Source: Arthrobacter sp. Soil782
Lineage (GTDB): Bacteria > Actinomycetota > Actinomycetes > Actinomycetales > Micrococcaceae
NCBI RefSeq assembly: GCF_001428435.1
Contig: NZ_LMSO01000009.1
Coordinates: forward strand, 456,389-520,388
DNA length: 64,000 nucleotides
Direction of reading: 5' to 3'
Part shown: positions 1 to 8,491 of the stretch, piece after piece
Layout: each line of letters opens with the position of its first letter
How positions within the stretch are numbered: position 1 is the stretch's first letter
The notes under the pieces: model-generated
Told to the model about the DNA's origin: nothing
Databases searched by the model: none
What the model saw: only the letters and a program-made list of their open reading frames with translations
Translations under genes and position numbers: made by a program

Positions 1-172
1 GACACCCGGCCTGACGGTTTCCGTCACCGGCACCGTGATGGAGTCCTTCGACCTGCCGACCGTTGAGGAAGAAACCGGCCTTGACCTCGACGACGAAGTA
101 TTCGTTGACTTCGACGGCGAGAACTACGTCGTCGCCGAGACAGTCGACACCTCCGTGGACGCCGACAGCTAA
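1..172 (+). CDS. Small lipoprotein, OB-fold-like paralogue 1 (C-terminal end only)
   Basis: Only the last 56 codons are in the window; the reading frame is open from base 2 to the TAA at 170-172. The visible part, a beta-rich stretch with VTGTVMESFDLPTVE followed by an acidic Asp/Glu-rich segment, matches almost residue for residue the end of the complete lipoprotein at 34503-35003, and more distantly the proteins at 301 and 822. The missing N-terminus presumably carried a lipobox as in those paralogues. Function unknown; the shared core resembles a small bacterial OB-fold exported domain, which is inference from the strand pattern. Confidence 0.8.
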   Translation, partial: TPGLTVSVTGTVMESFDLPTVEEETGLDLDDEVFVDFDGENYVVAETVDTSVDADS

Positions 173-181
173 CCACATCAC

Positions 182-216
182 CCGGCCGGCCAGCTGCACT
201 TCTGCTGACCGGCCGG
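182..216 (+). repeat. Hairpin behind lipoprotein 1
   Basis: CCGGCCGG at 182-189 pairs with CCGGCCGG at 209-216, and CAGC/GCTG extend the stem inside one mismatch, leaving a 9-nt loop. No T-run follows it directly. Together with the next hairpin it forms a double structure between the first and second lipoprotein genes. Confidence 0.5.
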
Positions 217-225
217 CAACGAATT

Positions 226-265
226 GTCAGGTGGTCCGGCCCCGGGGGTGGGCCACCTGACTTTT
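226..265 (+). terminator. Intrinsic terminator or attenuator between lipoprotein genes 1 and 2
   Basis: GTCAGGTGG (226-234) and CCACCTGAC (253-261) form a perfect 9-bp stem with a GC-rich interior that can pair further, followed at once by TTTT (262-265). This is a good rho-independent terminator. The next gene starts only 36 nt later in the same direction, so the site may attenuate rather than end transcription, or a promoter may lie inside the structure. Confidence 0.7.
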
Positions 266-300
266 CTCCACCTCTACTCTCGGAAGGAGGAAGACAGGTC

Positions 301-747
301 ATGAGAACACCGATGAAACGGATCTGCCTCAAGAAGGTGATCGCGCTGTCGATAGCGACTGCTGCCGGTACAGGTCTATCCGGGTGTGCACTCGAGCCGG
401 AGCCGTATGACGGGGACTTCGACCCGAACTTCTACGATTCGATCGAAACTTATGCAGGTGAGGAAGTGAGCCTTTCCGCGGAGGTGCTCGATGTCCTCTC
501 CCCCACTTCCTTCACGATCATCAGCGGGGATGATCCCACTGCGAATCCGCTGCTCGTCTTGAATGAGGCCGATGCAGAAGACGTCCTACCCGGCATGCCC
601 GTCCAGGTCACCGGAGCCGTCAAGGAAGCATTCGACCCGAGCACCGCCGAAGAAGATCTAGGTGTCAACCTCGACGATGCGCTCTATGAGGACTGGATCG
701 GCGACTTCTATCTGGAAGTCACCGCCATCGACGCACCCGCCGAATAG
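301..747 (+). CDS. Small lipoprotein, OB-fold-like paralogue 2
   Basis: 148 aa. A strong AAGGAGG ribosome site at 284-290 supports the ATG at 301. The N-terminus is basic, then hydrophobic, ending in the lipobox LSGC (Cys about residue 29), so the protein should be lipid-anchored outside the membrane. The core has the pattern GEEVSLSAEV...SFTI...NPLLVL...VQVTGAV, shared with the proteins at 1-172, 822 and 34503, then an acidic tail. This strand pattern suggests a small OB-like barrel, but no catalytic residues are evident and the function is unknown. It is the second of three tandem paralogues upstream of lipid-metabolism genes. Confidence 0.85.
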   Translation: MRTPMKRICLKKVIALSIATAAGTGLSGCALEPEPYDGDFDPNFYDSIETYAGEEVSLSAEVLDVLSPTSFTIISGDDPTANPLLVLNEADAEDVLPGMPVQVTGAVKEAFDPSTAEEDLGVNLDDALYEDWIGDFYLEVTAIDAPAE

Positions 748-821
748 GGCACGGAGAAACAACCGGCCGGAACGACCGGTGAGCCGGACCCGACCTACAG
801 ATTCCACCAATGGAGGAAATG

Positions 822-1361
822 ATGGGCTCGACAACAAGAAAGACATGGGCAAAGAAGGCAGCGACGCTTGCGGTACTGCCAGCTGCGGTGCTTGGAGTGA
901 CCGGCTGCGGAGAGCAGAGCGTCTACGAAGCCGGGGTGGATCTTGAGGATCCGGACGCGGGTTTCATTGCCGGTGACGAGGAGTCCGACAACTCCCTCGA
1001 TTCCGGACCCTACGACGAAGTGTATGACCAGAGTTTCTGGGACGAGCTGACAATCTACTTCGGCGAGGAAGTGACACTGTCCGCGCAAGTCAAGGAACCA
1101 CTCGACCCGCGGGCGTTCACCATCGCGGGAATGGATGACACCACGGTGAACCCGCTGCTGGTGATTCATGAAGGGGAGGTTGAGCAACTGGAGCCAGGCC
1201 AGGCGCTGATCATCAACGGCACGGTCCATGAGTACCTGGACATCGAGATGGTCGAGGAAGAACTGGGCGTGGACCTGGACAACACGGTGTATGAGCAGTG
1301 GGAGAACGATCCCTATCTCCTGGCCACCTCTGTGAAGGCCGACGCCGCGTCAGCGCCCTGA
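822..1361 (+). CDS. Small lipoprotein, OB-fold-like paralogue 3
   Basis: 179 aa from ATG 822; the in-frame ATG at 819 is equally possible, and ATG 810 is unlikely because the ribosome site GGAGGAA (812-818) lies after it. Signal sequence with lipobox VTGC (Cys about residue 29), then an Asp/Glu-rich linker and the family core GEEVTLSAQV...AFTIAG-DDTT-NPLLV...LIINGTV. Lipid-anchored exported protein of unknown role. The next gene, a PLD enzyme, begins 2 nt after its TGA, so the two are probably translationally coupled; this ties the lipoprotein family to membrane-lipid enzymes. Confidence 0.85.
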   Translation: MGSTTRKTWAKKAATLAVLPAAVLGVTGCGEQSVYEAGVDLEDPDAGFIAGDEESDNSLDSGPYDEVYDQSFWDELTIYFGEEVTLSAQVKEPLDPRAFTIAGMDDTTVNPLLVIHEGEVEQLEPGQALIINGTVHEYLDIEMVEEELGVDLDNTVYEQWENDPYLLATSVKADAASAP

Positions 1362-1363
1362 GC

Positions 1364-2890
1364 GTGGACTTCCTCTCATGGTGGGGCTCCCCCGCCGGCC
1401 AGACACTGACATGGCTTGTCGTGGTGGACTTCGTAATCCGCGTCGTCGCCCTGGGCACTGTCCCCCACAATCGGCGCCCTTCCTCTGCCCTTGCCTGGCT
1501 CGCCCTGATCTTCTTTTTCCCGATCGCCGGTCTGGTGATCTTCCTGCTTTTTGGCAGGCTCCGGCTGCGTGGCAGCCGTGCAGCCTTCGAGCACCGCCTG
1601 GCCGATGAGTTACGGCGGAACGATGATCATCCTGCCCGGAAGGAGGCGGAACCCGATGTGCGGCTCGCACGGATCCCACCGGCGGTCTCTGCTGCGGTCA
1701 CGCTCAACCGGAATAACGGCGCGACCCCGCTGACGGCAGGCAACGAGCTGACCCTGCACACCGCCTACGACGAGAGTCTTGAGGCGATGACGCGGTGCGT
1801 GAAGCAGGCGGTGTCCTTTGTTCATGTGCAGTTCTACATCGTCGCCGCCGATTCCACGACCGACTGTTTTTTTGCCGCTCTGGTAGAAGCACATGCCCGA
1901 GGCGTACAGGTGCGCGTTCTGCTCGACCACCTGGGCAGCAAAGGTTTTCCTGGTTACCGGGCAGCCACGTCGCGGCTGGATGCCGCTGGGATCAGCTGGC
2001 GGAAGATGCTACCCGTTGCACCGCCGCGCTTCCAATACCAGCGCCCGGACCTAAGGAATCACCGGAAGATCGTGGTCGTGGACAACCGGGTGGGTTTCAC
2101 CGGTTCACAGAACATCATCGATGCGAGCTACAACAAGAAGCGGAACCGGCGAAAGAACTTCGAGTGGATCGACCTGATGGTCGAGGTCGAAGGCCCGACT
2201 GTTCCCCAGTTGAATACCGTTTTCCTCGCGGACTGGTCAGCGGAAACGCATGAGACAGAAACGCGCGAGGATATCGAAGTTCAGGCGGCAGCCCCATCGA
2301 CAGGACCCGTCAGGAACGCGCTGGGCTCCCAACTCCTGCCCAGTTACAGCCAACTGATTCCCAGCGGTCCGGGACTGGGTAACTCGAATAATCTACGTCT
2401 GTTCAATCACCTCATCTACGGGGCAGAGCAGCGCGTGGTCATCTGCAGCCCTTACCTGGTTCCGGACGAGTCGCTACTGATTGCGTTGACATCGGCTGCT
2501 CAGCGCGGAATTGACGTGGATGTGCACCTGGGTGCTACCTCTGATCATGTACTGACCCATCACGCACAGCGTTCCTACTACGAAGAACTCCTGCGGGCGG
2601 GGGTCAACATTCACCTCTATCGACAGCCGTTTGTGCTTCATTCCAAGTTCGTCATCATTGACAGTTACACCTCCGTCATCGCCTCCTCGAACATGGACGT
2701 ACGTTCCTTCGAGCTCAATCAGGAGATCAGCCTTCTGGTGCTGGACCGGCGCATTGTGGGCGAACTGGGTGAACTGGCCGCGCGCTACGCCGGTGAAAGC
2801 AGCACACTGGACCTATCCTCCTGGCGCGAGCGTCCAGCGCACCAGAAGTTTCTCGACAACGCATGCCGGCTCACGGCAAACCTGCAATAA
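1364..2890 (+). CDS. Cardiolipin synthase-like phospholipase D protein
   Basis: 508 aa from GTG 1364, placed 2 nt after the preceding stop; no clear ribosome site, so re-initiation is likely. Two N-terminal membrane helices precede two PLD domains, each with an HKD motif: HRKIVVVD with His233 and HSKFVIID with His426. This is the full architecture of bacterial cardiolipin synthases, which condense phosphatidylglycerol (ClsA type) or use CDP-diacylglycerol at the inner membrane. Context with a PAP2 phosphatase and small lipoproteins supports a role in membrane-lipid remodelling. The exact substrate cannot be read from sequence. A second, shorter PLD protein lies at 42129. Confidence 0.85.
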   Translation: MDFLSWWGSPAGQTLTWLVVVDFVIRVVALGTVPHNRRPSSALAWLALIFFFPIAGLVIFLLFGRLRLRGSRAAFEHRLADELRRNDDHPARKEAEPDVRLARIPPAVSAAVTLNRNNGATPLTAGNELTLHTAYDESLEAMTRCVKQAVSFVHVQFYIVAADSTTDCFFAALVEAHARGVQVRVLLDHLGSKGFPGYRAATSRLDAAGISWRKMLPVAPPRFQYQRPDLRNHRKIVVVDNRVGFTGSQNIIDASYNKKRNRRKNFEWIDLMVEVEGPTVPQLNTVFLADWSAETHETETREDIEVQAAAPSTGPVRNALGSQLLPSYSQLIPSGPGLGNSNNLRLFNHLIYGAEQRVVICSPYLVPDESLLIALTSAAQRGIDVDVHLGATSDHVLTHHAQRSYYEELLRAGVNIHLYRQPFVLHSKFVIIDSYTSVIASSNMDVRSFELNQEISLLVLDRRIVGELGELAARYAGESSTLDLSSWRERPAHQKFLDNACRLTANLQ

Positions 2891-2913
2891 GACCGAAAAG
2901 AAAGGCGCATCAA

Positions 2914-3516
2914 GTGCATACTCGCAAGCACAACAACGACGCCCACGTCCGAGGCCGACTCATCGGTGATGCGATCAGGGTCGCCGCAGTCATCAGCATC
3001 GGGATGGCCGTGTTGTGGTACGGAATTCCGGAAATTCTCGGCTTCACCGTCGTTGCGCTGGGGCTGATTGGCATACGGGTCGCCCACCTCGCCGGGCCCT
3101 TCGACGCGGCATTCGGCGCTACCATTCTCCTGGCTACATGGAGCGGCGTAGCGGGTCTCTACGAGGCGATCACCTGGTGGGACATTATGGTGCACTTCGT
3201 CACGGCCGGTTCTTCGGCAGCAGTGCTGTACCTGGTGCTTGCCAGCACCGAGGTCACCCCGGGCAGCCCTGTCAGCAAAGCCCTGCCGTCACGTTCGATC
3301 GTGGTGCTGACGTTCGCGTTCGGTATAACTGTGGCGGTGCTCTGGGAATTCGCGGAATGGGCAGGCAACGCGTTCATCTCCAAGGGTATCCACGTCGGCT
3401 ACGTCGACACCCTCCTCGATATCGCCGTGGGCGGGGTGGGTGCGATCATCGCCGGGATACTCCTTTCGTTATGGAAAGACCAGACCTCAGCCCTCCAGAG
3501 CTCAGCACGACAATGA
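2914..3516 (+). CDS. YjdF/DUF2238-like integral membrane protein
   Basis: 200 aa from GTG 2914, with a GAAAGG site about 9 nt upstream; a longer ATG start at 2863 would overlap the PLD gene. Five or six hydrophobic segments are visible. The segments WEFAEW and GYVDTLLDIAVGGVGAI resemble the conserved Trp-Glu-x-x-Glu and Tyr-x-Asp-Thr-x-x-Asp signatures of the YjdF/DUF2238 family, whose function is not established. It ends in an ATGA overlap with the next gene, so it is an integral part of the lipid/envelope operon. Confidence 0.7.
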   Translation: MHTRKHNNDAHVRGRLIGDAIRVAAVISIGMAVLWYGIPEILGFTVVALGLIGIRVAHLAGPFDAAFGATILLATWSGVAGLYEAITWWDIMVHFVTAGSSAAVLYLVLASTEVTPGSPVSKALPSRSIVVLTFAFGITVAVLWEFAEWAGNAFISKGIHVGYVDTLLDIAVGGVGAIIAGILLSLWKDQTSALQSSARQ

Positions 3517-4589
3517 GCGCCCACCAGCCCACGGGGAGGAACGTCTGGAGCACGGCCCTCGGTCACGCCGCCGTCAAACTGCACCTGGTGATCTTCGGGA
3601 CCTTCGCAGTGGTCATGGTCTGCATTGGGCTCAGCGCGGTGAAACTGGTCCTCATCCCAATACTGATCGCCTTGCTACTCACCGCCGCGATCAGTCCTCT
3701 CGTGCACTTCCTGCAACGCCGACGAATACCCAAATCTGCAGCCACTTTCATTTCCCTCCTGACCTGCCTGACAGTCTTGCTCGGCACCGGCGCCGCAGTG
3801 GCATACTCCATCTACACGCAGTGGAATGAGCTGAGAGCCAACTCAGAAGCCGGCCTGGCCAGACTTGCAGAAACTATCGCCCAAAGCCCGCTGCCCTTCT
3901 CGGAACAGCAACTACGGCAGGCCCGCGACAACGCGTTCAGGTCCATCACTGACGGCATGTCTGTCAGCGACGCGTTCGCCGCCCTCAACACGGTCGCAAC
4001 GTTCCTGACCGCCTTGCTTCTGATGATCGTGGTCCTGTTTTTCTTCCTCAAGGACGGCCAGTCCATGTGGGCATTCCTCATCCGCCCCCTGAAGGGTGAC
4101 CGCTCAGCCAGGGCTGCGCGTGCCGGACGGGAGGCTGTGGAAACCATGGGCGCCTATGTCCGCGGCATCTCGATCATCGCCTTCATCGACGCCGCAGGGA
4201 TCGGGCTTGCCATGGTACTGCTCGGAGTCCCCTTGGCCCTGCCGTTGACGGCGATCATCTTCCTCGGAGGATTCATCCCGGTCATCGGCGCAACCGTGAC
4301 CGGACTTCTCGCCGTTCTTGTGGCTTTCGTCACTAACGGTGCCGGTACCGCGCTCGCCCTCGCAGTCGCCGTCGTCCTTGTCCAGCAACTGGAAGGTAAC
4401 CTCCTGCAACCAGTCATTATGGGCAAGAGCGTCAAACTTCATCCGCTGGTGGTGCTGCTCGCGCTGGCCGTGGGAGCGATCCTCGCCGGCATCATCGGAG
4501 CGATCCTCGCCGTACCCGTTGCCGCCGTTATCTGGACCGTCGTCAAGTCATGGAACACCGAAAGGGACCCCACATGGCAGAAAAGTTGA
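3513..4589 (+). CDS. AI-2E family transporter (TqsA/PerM-like)
   Basis: 358 aa. ATG 3513 overlaps the previous TGA as ATGA, a typical coupled start. Seven or eight membrane segments with the family layout: an N-terminal helix pair, an extracytoplasmic segment about residues 95-150, then the conserved C-terminal block GGFIPVIGA...LEGNLLQPVIMGKSVKLHPL. Members export small molecules (TqsA, AI-2) or act as Na+/H+ antiporters in halophilic and actinobacterial relatives; the substrate here is unknown. Envelope or osmotic function fits the operon. Confidence 0.85.
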   Translation: MSAHQPTGRNVWSTALGHAAVKLHLVIFGTFAVVMVCIGLSAVKLVLIPILIALLLTAAISPLVHFLQRRRIPKSAATFISLLTCLTVLLGTGAAVAYSIYTQWNELRANSEAGLARLAETIAQSPLPFSEQQLRQARDNAFRSITDGMSVSDAFAALNTVATFLTALLLMIVVLFFFLKDGQSMWAFLIRPLKGDRSARAARAGREAVETMGAYVRGISIIAFIDAAGIGLAMVLLGVPLALPLTAIIFLGGFIPVIGATVTGLLAVLVAFVTNGAGTALALAVAVVLVQQLEGNLLQPVIMGKSVKLHPLVVLLALAVGAILAGIIGAILAVPVAAVIWTVVKSWNTERDPTWQKS

Positions 4590-5977
4590 GCACCGGGTTG
4601 GGACGGTTTTTCCTGCACACCGTACTGAGCCTCGTAGGGCTGATCGGGCTTGGTCTGGCGTTTGAGGCACTTGCGCCGCACACGGGAACGAGCGGTTCAA
4701 CCGGTAGCGGATTCCTGGTAGTGCTCGGCGGCGCTGTTAATTTCGTTGCTGAGATCGCTGCCCAGACCGGATGGCTGATCCTGCCTGTAGTAGTTGTGTG
4801 CTTGCTGATCCGCCGTCTCTACCCGTTGGCGGTTTATCTGGGCGTTGTGACGGCAGGTGCGGCGATTCTGGTCAGCGCAGGAATTCTCTTGACGAACGCC
4901 CTCGCCGTGTCCAAGGGCGGAAGTACCTTGTTCTCGGTTGGATCCGTTCACCTGGTTGTGACGTGCGGGGCGCTGCTACTGGTGTTCCTGCCGGTAATCC
5001 CAGCCCGGGGCAGAACCTGGACGATCATCGGAATCGTGGTGGCGGCGGCTGCCGTGGAAGCTATCCGAGCCATCACAGATGCGGTGTCCCTGTGGGCGGT
5101 TCTCGGTGGCTGGCTGATCGGCCTGACCTGGCTGTGGGTGAGCGCATGGGCCTTCCGACGCTGGCGCAGGCGGGACGGGCCATGGCCGGTTCTTCATTCC
5201 GGTTTGCCGGTTGAGGACCGGCGCGCGTTAGTGCCGGTTCCAGTTCGGGAACCGCTCCTGCCTGGCGGGGGTCGCAGCGTCCTCATACTTTGCGGTACAT
5301 GGCTGCTGCTCGCGTGCGCGGTCATCGGGTTGGGACTGCTCATTACAGGGGTGCTTTCTCCTGTCCGCTCCTTCGACCAGGCGGTGGTGGAGTGGTTCGC
5401 CGAGAATCGCACCGACACGTGGAATGCTCTTGCCACCATGGCCGGATCGTTCGGAACGACCGGGGGAATCATTGGAGCGCTGATTGTTACCGGGGCAATT
5501 TTCTCCGCAGCCACCCGGCGAGGCGCTCCAACGATCTTCCTGATCACTGCCGTGGTGGGAGAAACCGCCCTGTATCTGATCACCGGGATGATCGTGGGAC
5601 GACCCAGACCTGACGTTGACCACCTCTCCGAAGGAGTTCCACCCACCTCCTCATTCCCGTCCGGGCACGTTGCCGCGGCAGTTGTGTTTTACGGCGGGTT
5701 GGCTCTGTTGCTGCGGGTCTGGACCCGGTCCCGCCTGCGCGACCTCGGGCTGATCCTCGCGCCGCTCATCGTGCTCGGAGTGTTGCTGTCGCGGCTGTAC
5801 TGGGGCGTGCACTACCCCTCCGACACGATCGTTAGCCTGCTCTTCGCCACCGTCTGGGTTTGGGCTTGCTGGCGCTGCTTCGAACCGGCGCGCGGTGCAT
5901 CGCGTGAAGAGTCCCAACCTGCACCCGACACACTGCGGAATCATTCACAGCCAACCAGTCTCCAAGACCAGAAATGA
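4574..5977 (+). CDS. PAP2-superfamily phosphatase with a second, degenerate N-terminal PAP2-like half
   Basis: 467 aa from ATG 4574 (site GAAAGGGA just upstream; ATG 4550 is the alternative). The C-terminal half has the phosphatase motifs GRPRP, PSGH and SR-x5-H-x3-D (SRLYWGVHYPSD), so it should hydrolyse lipid phosphates or pyrophosphates such as PGP or undecaprenyl-PP at the outer membrane face. The lysine normally seven residues before the first RP is absent. The N-terminal half has about five helices and ends in WAVLGGWLIGLTWL, which looks like the tail of a PAP2 domain that lost its His and Asp. Coupled to genes on both sides. Confidence 0.8.
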   Translation: MAEKLSTGLGRFFLHTVLSLVGLIGLGLAFEALAPHTGTSGSTGSGFLVVLGGAVNFVAEIAAQTGWLILPVVVVCLLIRRLYPLAVYLGVVTAGAAILVSAGILLTNALAVSKGGSTLFSVGSVHLVVTCGALLLVFLPVIPARGRTWTIIGIVVAAAAVEAIRAITDAVSLWAVLGGWLIGLTWLWVSAWAFRRWRRRDGPWPVLHSGLPVEDRRALVPVPVREPLLPGGGRSVLILCGTWLLLACAVIGLGLLITGVLSPVRSFDQAVVEWFAENRTDTWNALATMAGSFGTTGGIIGALIVTGAIFSAATRRGAPTIFLITAVVGETALYLITGMIVGRPRPDVDHLSEGVPPTSSFPSGHVAAAVVFYGGLALLLRVWTRSRLRDLGLILAPLIVLGVLLSRLYWGVHYPSDTIVSLLFATVWVWACWRCFEPARGASREESQPAPDTLRNHSQPTSLQDQK

Positions 5978-7008
5978 AAGGTGACGCACAAAGCGCCATG
6001 CCCACAACTTTCCTCAGTTATGCCCGCCGCTTTCTGGCTACCGCAGTGCTTGCCACCGGAGCAGCCGTGCTCGCCCGCGGTTCATACGCGCGACATCTCA
6101 GGCAGGGCACCGTTGCAGGGCCCGGCAGTACCGTCACGGTCGACGACGGAATTCAACTCCATACCGACGTTGAAGACCATGCCGACGCCCGGCTTACCAT
6201 CGTCTTCGTGCATGGCTTCGCTGCCAGTTCCCAGGAATTCCATGAGCAGCGTGCTGCCCTCCGGGGTGCAGGGCGTCTGGTGCTTTTTGATCACCGCGGG
6301 CACGGCTCCAGTGGATGGGGTCGTTACCGAAGGGCCACCATCGATCAGCTCGGTCATGACCTCGGGCAGGTCATCGATGCGCAGCCGGCCACCATCCCGA
6401 TAGTCCTCGTTTCGCACTCCATGGGCGGCATGGCCACTCTTGCGCTGGCGAAACAACGTCCGGAACTCTTTACCGAGAGAATCGCCGCCGTAGCGCTTCT
6501 GTCGACTGCAGCAGGGCGCCTCCCGGCGACCAACATGCCCCGCCAGACGGCGCAGGCGATGGTCAGGACACACCTGGCTACCGTCGCTGCCTGGGCGCTT
6601 TGGCTGACCGCACCACTCATCGACGTGATCGCGCCGTTCCGGAGACAGTGGGGGCAGCGCTGGCTGCTCCACAAACTCTTCGGCGAGCAGGGCCCGCCGG
6701 AGAAAGCGGCCGGCCTGGTGGAGGACATGTGGATCGGCACTCCCATGTCGATGGCTTCCGCGTTCTACCCCGCCTTTGTCAGCTACAACGTTCCCGCAGC
6801 ATTGGATGTTCTGGATGACATTCCGGTTCTCGTCCTGGCCGGAACGAATGATCGCGTCATTCCGTCTGAACGCAGCGAAAACCTCGCACAGCAGATCGAC
6901 TCTGCCGAGCTGGTCCTGGTGGAAGGAGCCGGCCACATGGTGAACCTCACCCATCCCGGAAAAGTGAATAAGGCTCTGCGTGAACTGGTAGACCGAGCCC
7001 AGCCCTGA
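5974..7008 (+). CDS. Alpha/beta hydrolase with N-terminal membrane anchor
   Basis: 344 aa from ATG 5974, which overlaps the previous stop as ATGA; ATG 5998 is an alternative. A hydrophobic N-terminal segment (about residues 14-32) suggests a signal anchor. The hydrolase fold is shown by FVHGFAAS (oxyanion region), DHRGHG, the nucleophile elbow SHSMGG with Ser149, the acid strand VLAGTNDRVIP and the catalytic His in GAGHMVN. Substrate unknown; as the last gene of the lipid/envelope operon it may be an esterase or lipase of membrane lipids. Confidence 0.8.
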   Translation: MKGDAQSAMPTTFLSYARRFLATAVLATGAAVLARGSYARHLRQGTVAGPGSTVTVDDGIQLHTDVEDHADARLTIVFVHGFAASSQEFHEQRAALRGAGRLVLFDHRGHGSSGWGRYRRATIDQLGHDLGQVIDAQPATIPIVLVSHSMGGMATLALAKQRPELFTERIAAVALLSTAAGRLPATNMPRQTAQAMVRTHLATVAAWALWLTAPLIDVIAPFRRQWGQRWLLHKLFGEQGPPEKAAGLVEDMWIGTPMSMASAFYPAFVSYNVPAALDVLDDIPVLVLAGTNDRVIPSERSENLAQQIDSAELVLVEGAGHMVNLTHPGKVNKALRELVDRAQP

Positions 7009-7079
7009 CGGCAGCGGTATGGTGTTCCAGACAGTCGCAGTGAGCGAGGAGCGCCGGGCGGCGCCGTCAGGACGGAACC

Positions 7080-8429
7080 GTGAGCACTTCAACCGAGCTT
7101 CCCACCGGCGACCAGGTGGTTCAGGACCTGCCATGGCGGTGGCGCGTACAGGGCAAGATCTTCCTCATCGGCGGTCTTGGGTTCATGTTCGACGCCTGGG
7201 ACGTGACGCTCAACGGGTACCTCATCCCGCTGTTGTCCGACGAATGGGGACTGACGCCGGGCCAGGCCGCCTGGGTTGGCACGTCCAACCTGATTGGAAT
7301 GGCGGTCGGGGCGTTTGCCTGGGGGTCGATCGCCGACATCATCGGACGGAAAAAAGCGTTCACCGCGACCCTGCTGATCTTCTCGCTCTTCACGGTCTTC
7401 GGAGCGCTGTCCGGTGACCTGGTCTGGTTCTGCATCTTCCGGTTCCTCGCCGGTTTCGGCCTGGGCGGCTGCATCCCCGTGGATTACGCGCTGGTCGGCG
7501 AGTTCACTCCACGGAAGCACCGCGGCCGGGTGCTCACCGCCATGGACGGGTGGTGGCCTATTGGCGCTGCGCTGTGCGGTGTGGTGTCCGCGATCCTGAT
7601 TGCCGCGTTTGGAGATTGGCGCTACCTGATGCTGGTCATGGTGCTGCCGGCACTTCTGGTCTTCTGGGTGCGCCGCTCAGTTCCGGAATCGCCGCTCTTC
7701 CTCGTGCAGCGGGGGCGCACCGGCGAGGCGAAAGCCGTCATCGACCAGCTGGTCAAGAGCACCGGTGGGGCTGTGCGCGAGTGGCGCCTACCACCGGCTG
7801 GAGACGATCCGCGCCTCACGCTCGGCGGCCTGACCGGCCAGTTCACTGCGCTCTGGCGCTTCAATTGGCGCATCACCCTCGCCGCCTGGGGTCTCTTCCT
7901 GTCGATCCTTTTGGTCTACTACGGTGCCCTCACCTGGATGCCGCAGATCCTCATCGCCTCCGGGTACCGTCAGTCAGTGGCCTTCCTGACCACGGCGGGC
8001 ATGACCGGTATCGGGTTCCTCGGTGTGGTTGCGGCCGCACTCCTGGTTGAGCGGGTGGGCAGGAAATGGATACTCGCGGTATCAGGCCCGCTATCCGCCG
8101 TCGTGCTGGTGATTCTTGCGCTCAACCTTGACCTGCCGGCTGCGGCGACCGCCTGGCTACTCGCGTTCGGTTTCACCATCCAGGTGGCGATTCCGGTCCT
8201 CTACACCTATGTATCCGAGCTGTACCCAACTGAGCTGCGGGGGTCCGGGTTCGGCTGGGCGTCAACGGTTTCGCGGGTCGGCGCAGGGTTGGTTCCGCTG
8301 ATCTTCGGATCCCTGCTGTGGCCGTACTTGGGGCTGCCGCTGACCTTTGCGGTGACGGGGCTGCTGGTCCTGCTCGCTGTGTTGTGGATGGCATTCAACG
8401 CTCCGGAAACCCGTGGAACCCGTATTTGA
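7080..8429 (+). CDS. MFS transporter, sugar/organic-acid:H+ symporter type
   Basis: 449 aa from GTG 7080 with AGGACGGA just upstream. Twelve predicted helices. The motif GSIADIIGRKKAF between helices 2 and 3, EFTPRKHRGRVLT after helix 4 and VERVGRKW after helix 8 are the standard MFS signatures of the sugar and aromatic-acid porter branch; the MFDAWD start of helix 1 recalls the aromatic-acid/nicotinate group. Substrate not predictable. It sits just upstream of a secreted amylase but probably has its own promoter, so import of starch products is only a guess. Confidence 0.8.
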   Translation: MSTSTELPTGDQVVQDLPWRWRVQGKIFLIGGLGFMFDAWDVTLNGYLIPLLSDEWGLTPGQAAWVGTSNLIGMAVGAFAWGSIADIIGRKKAFTATLLIFSLFTVFGALSGDLVWFCIFRFLAGFGLGGCIPVDYALVGEFTPRKHRGRVLTAMDGWWPIGAALCGVVSAILIAAFGDWRYLMLVMVLPALLVFWVRRSVPESPLFLVQRGRTGEAKAVIDQLVKSTGGAVREWRLPPAGDDPRLTLGGLTGQFTALWRFNWRITLAAWGLFLSILLVYYGALTWMPQILIASGYRQSVAFLTTAGMTGIGFLGVVAAALLVERVGRKWILAVSGPLSAVVLVILALNLDLPAAATAWLLAFGFTIQVAIPVLYTYVSELYPTELRGSGFGWASTVSRVGAGLVPLIFGSLLWPYLGLPLTFAVTGLLVLLAVLWMAFNAPETRGTRI

Positions 8430-8491
8430 TTTGACACCTAAATGTGATCTGAGACACGCTATGAGGGTTCTTTCTACTCTCCGGAGGTCTC

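Noticed and set aside
8431-8465. TTGACA before the amylase gene as a -35
   Set aside because: No acceptable -10 at 16-19 bp; the nearest AT-rich hexamers are 20 bp or more away, so no promoter is claimed.
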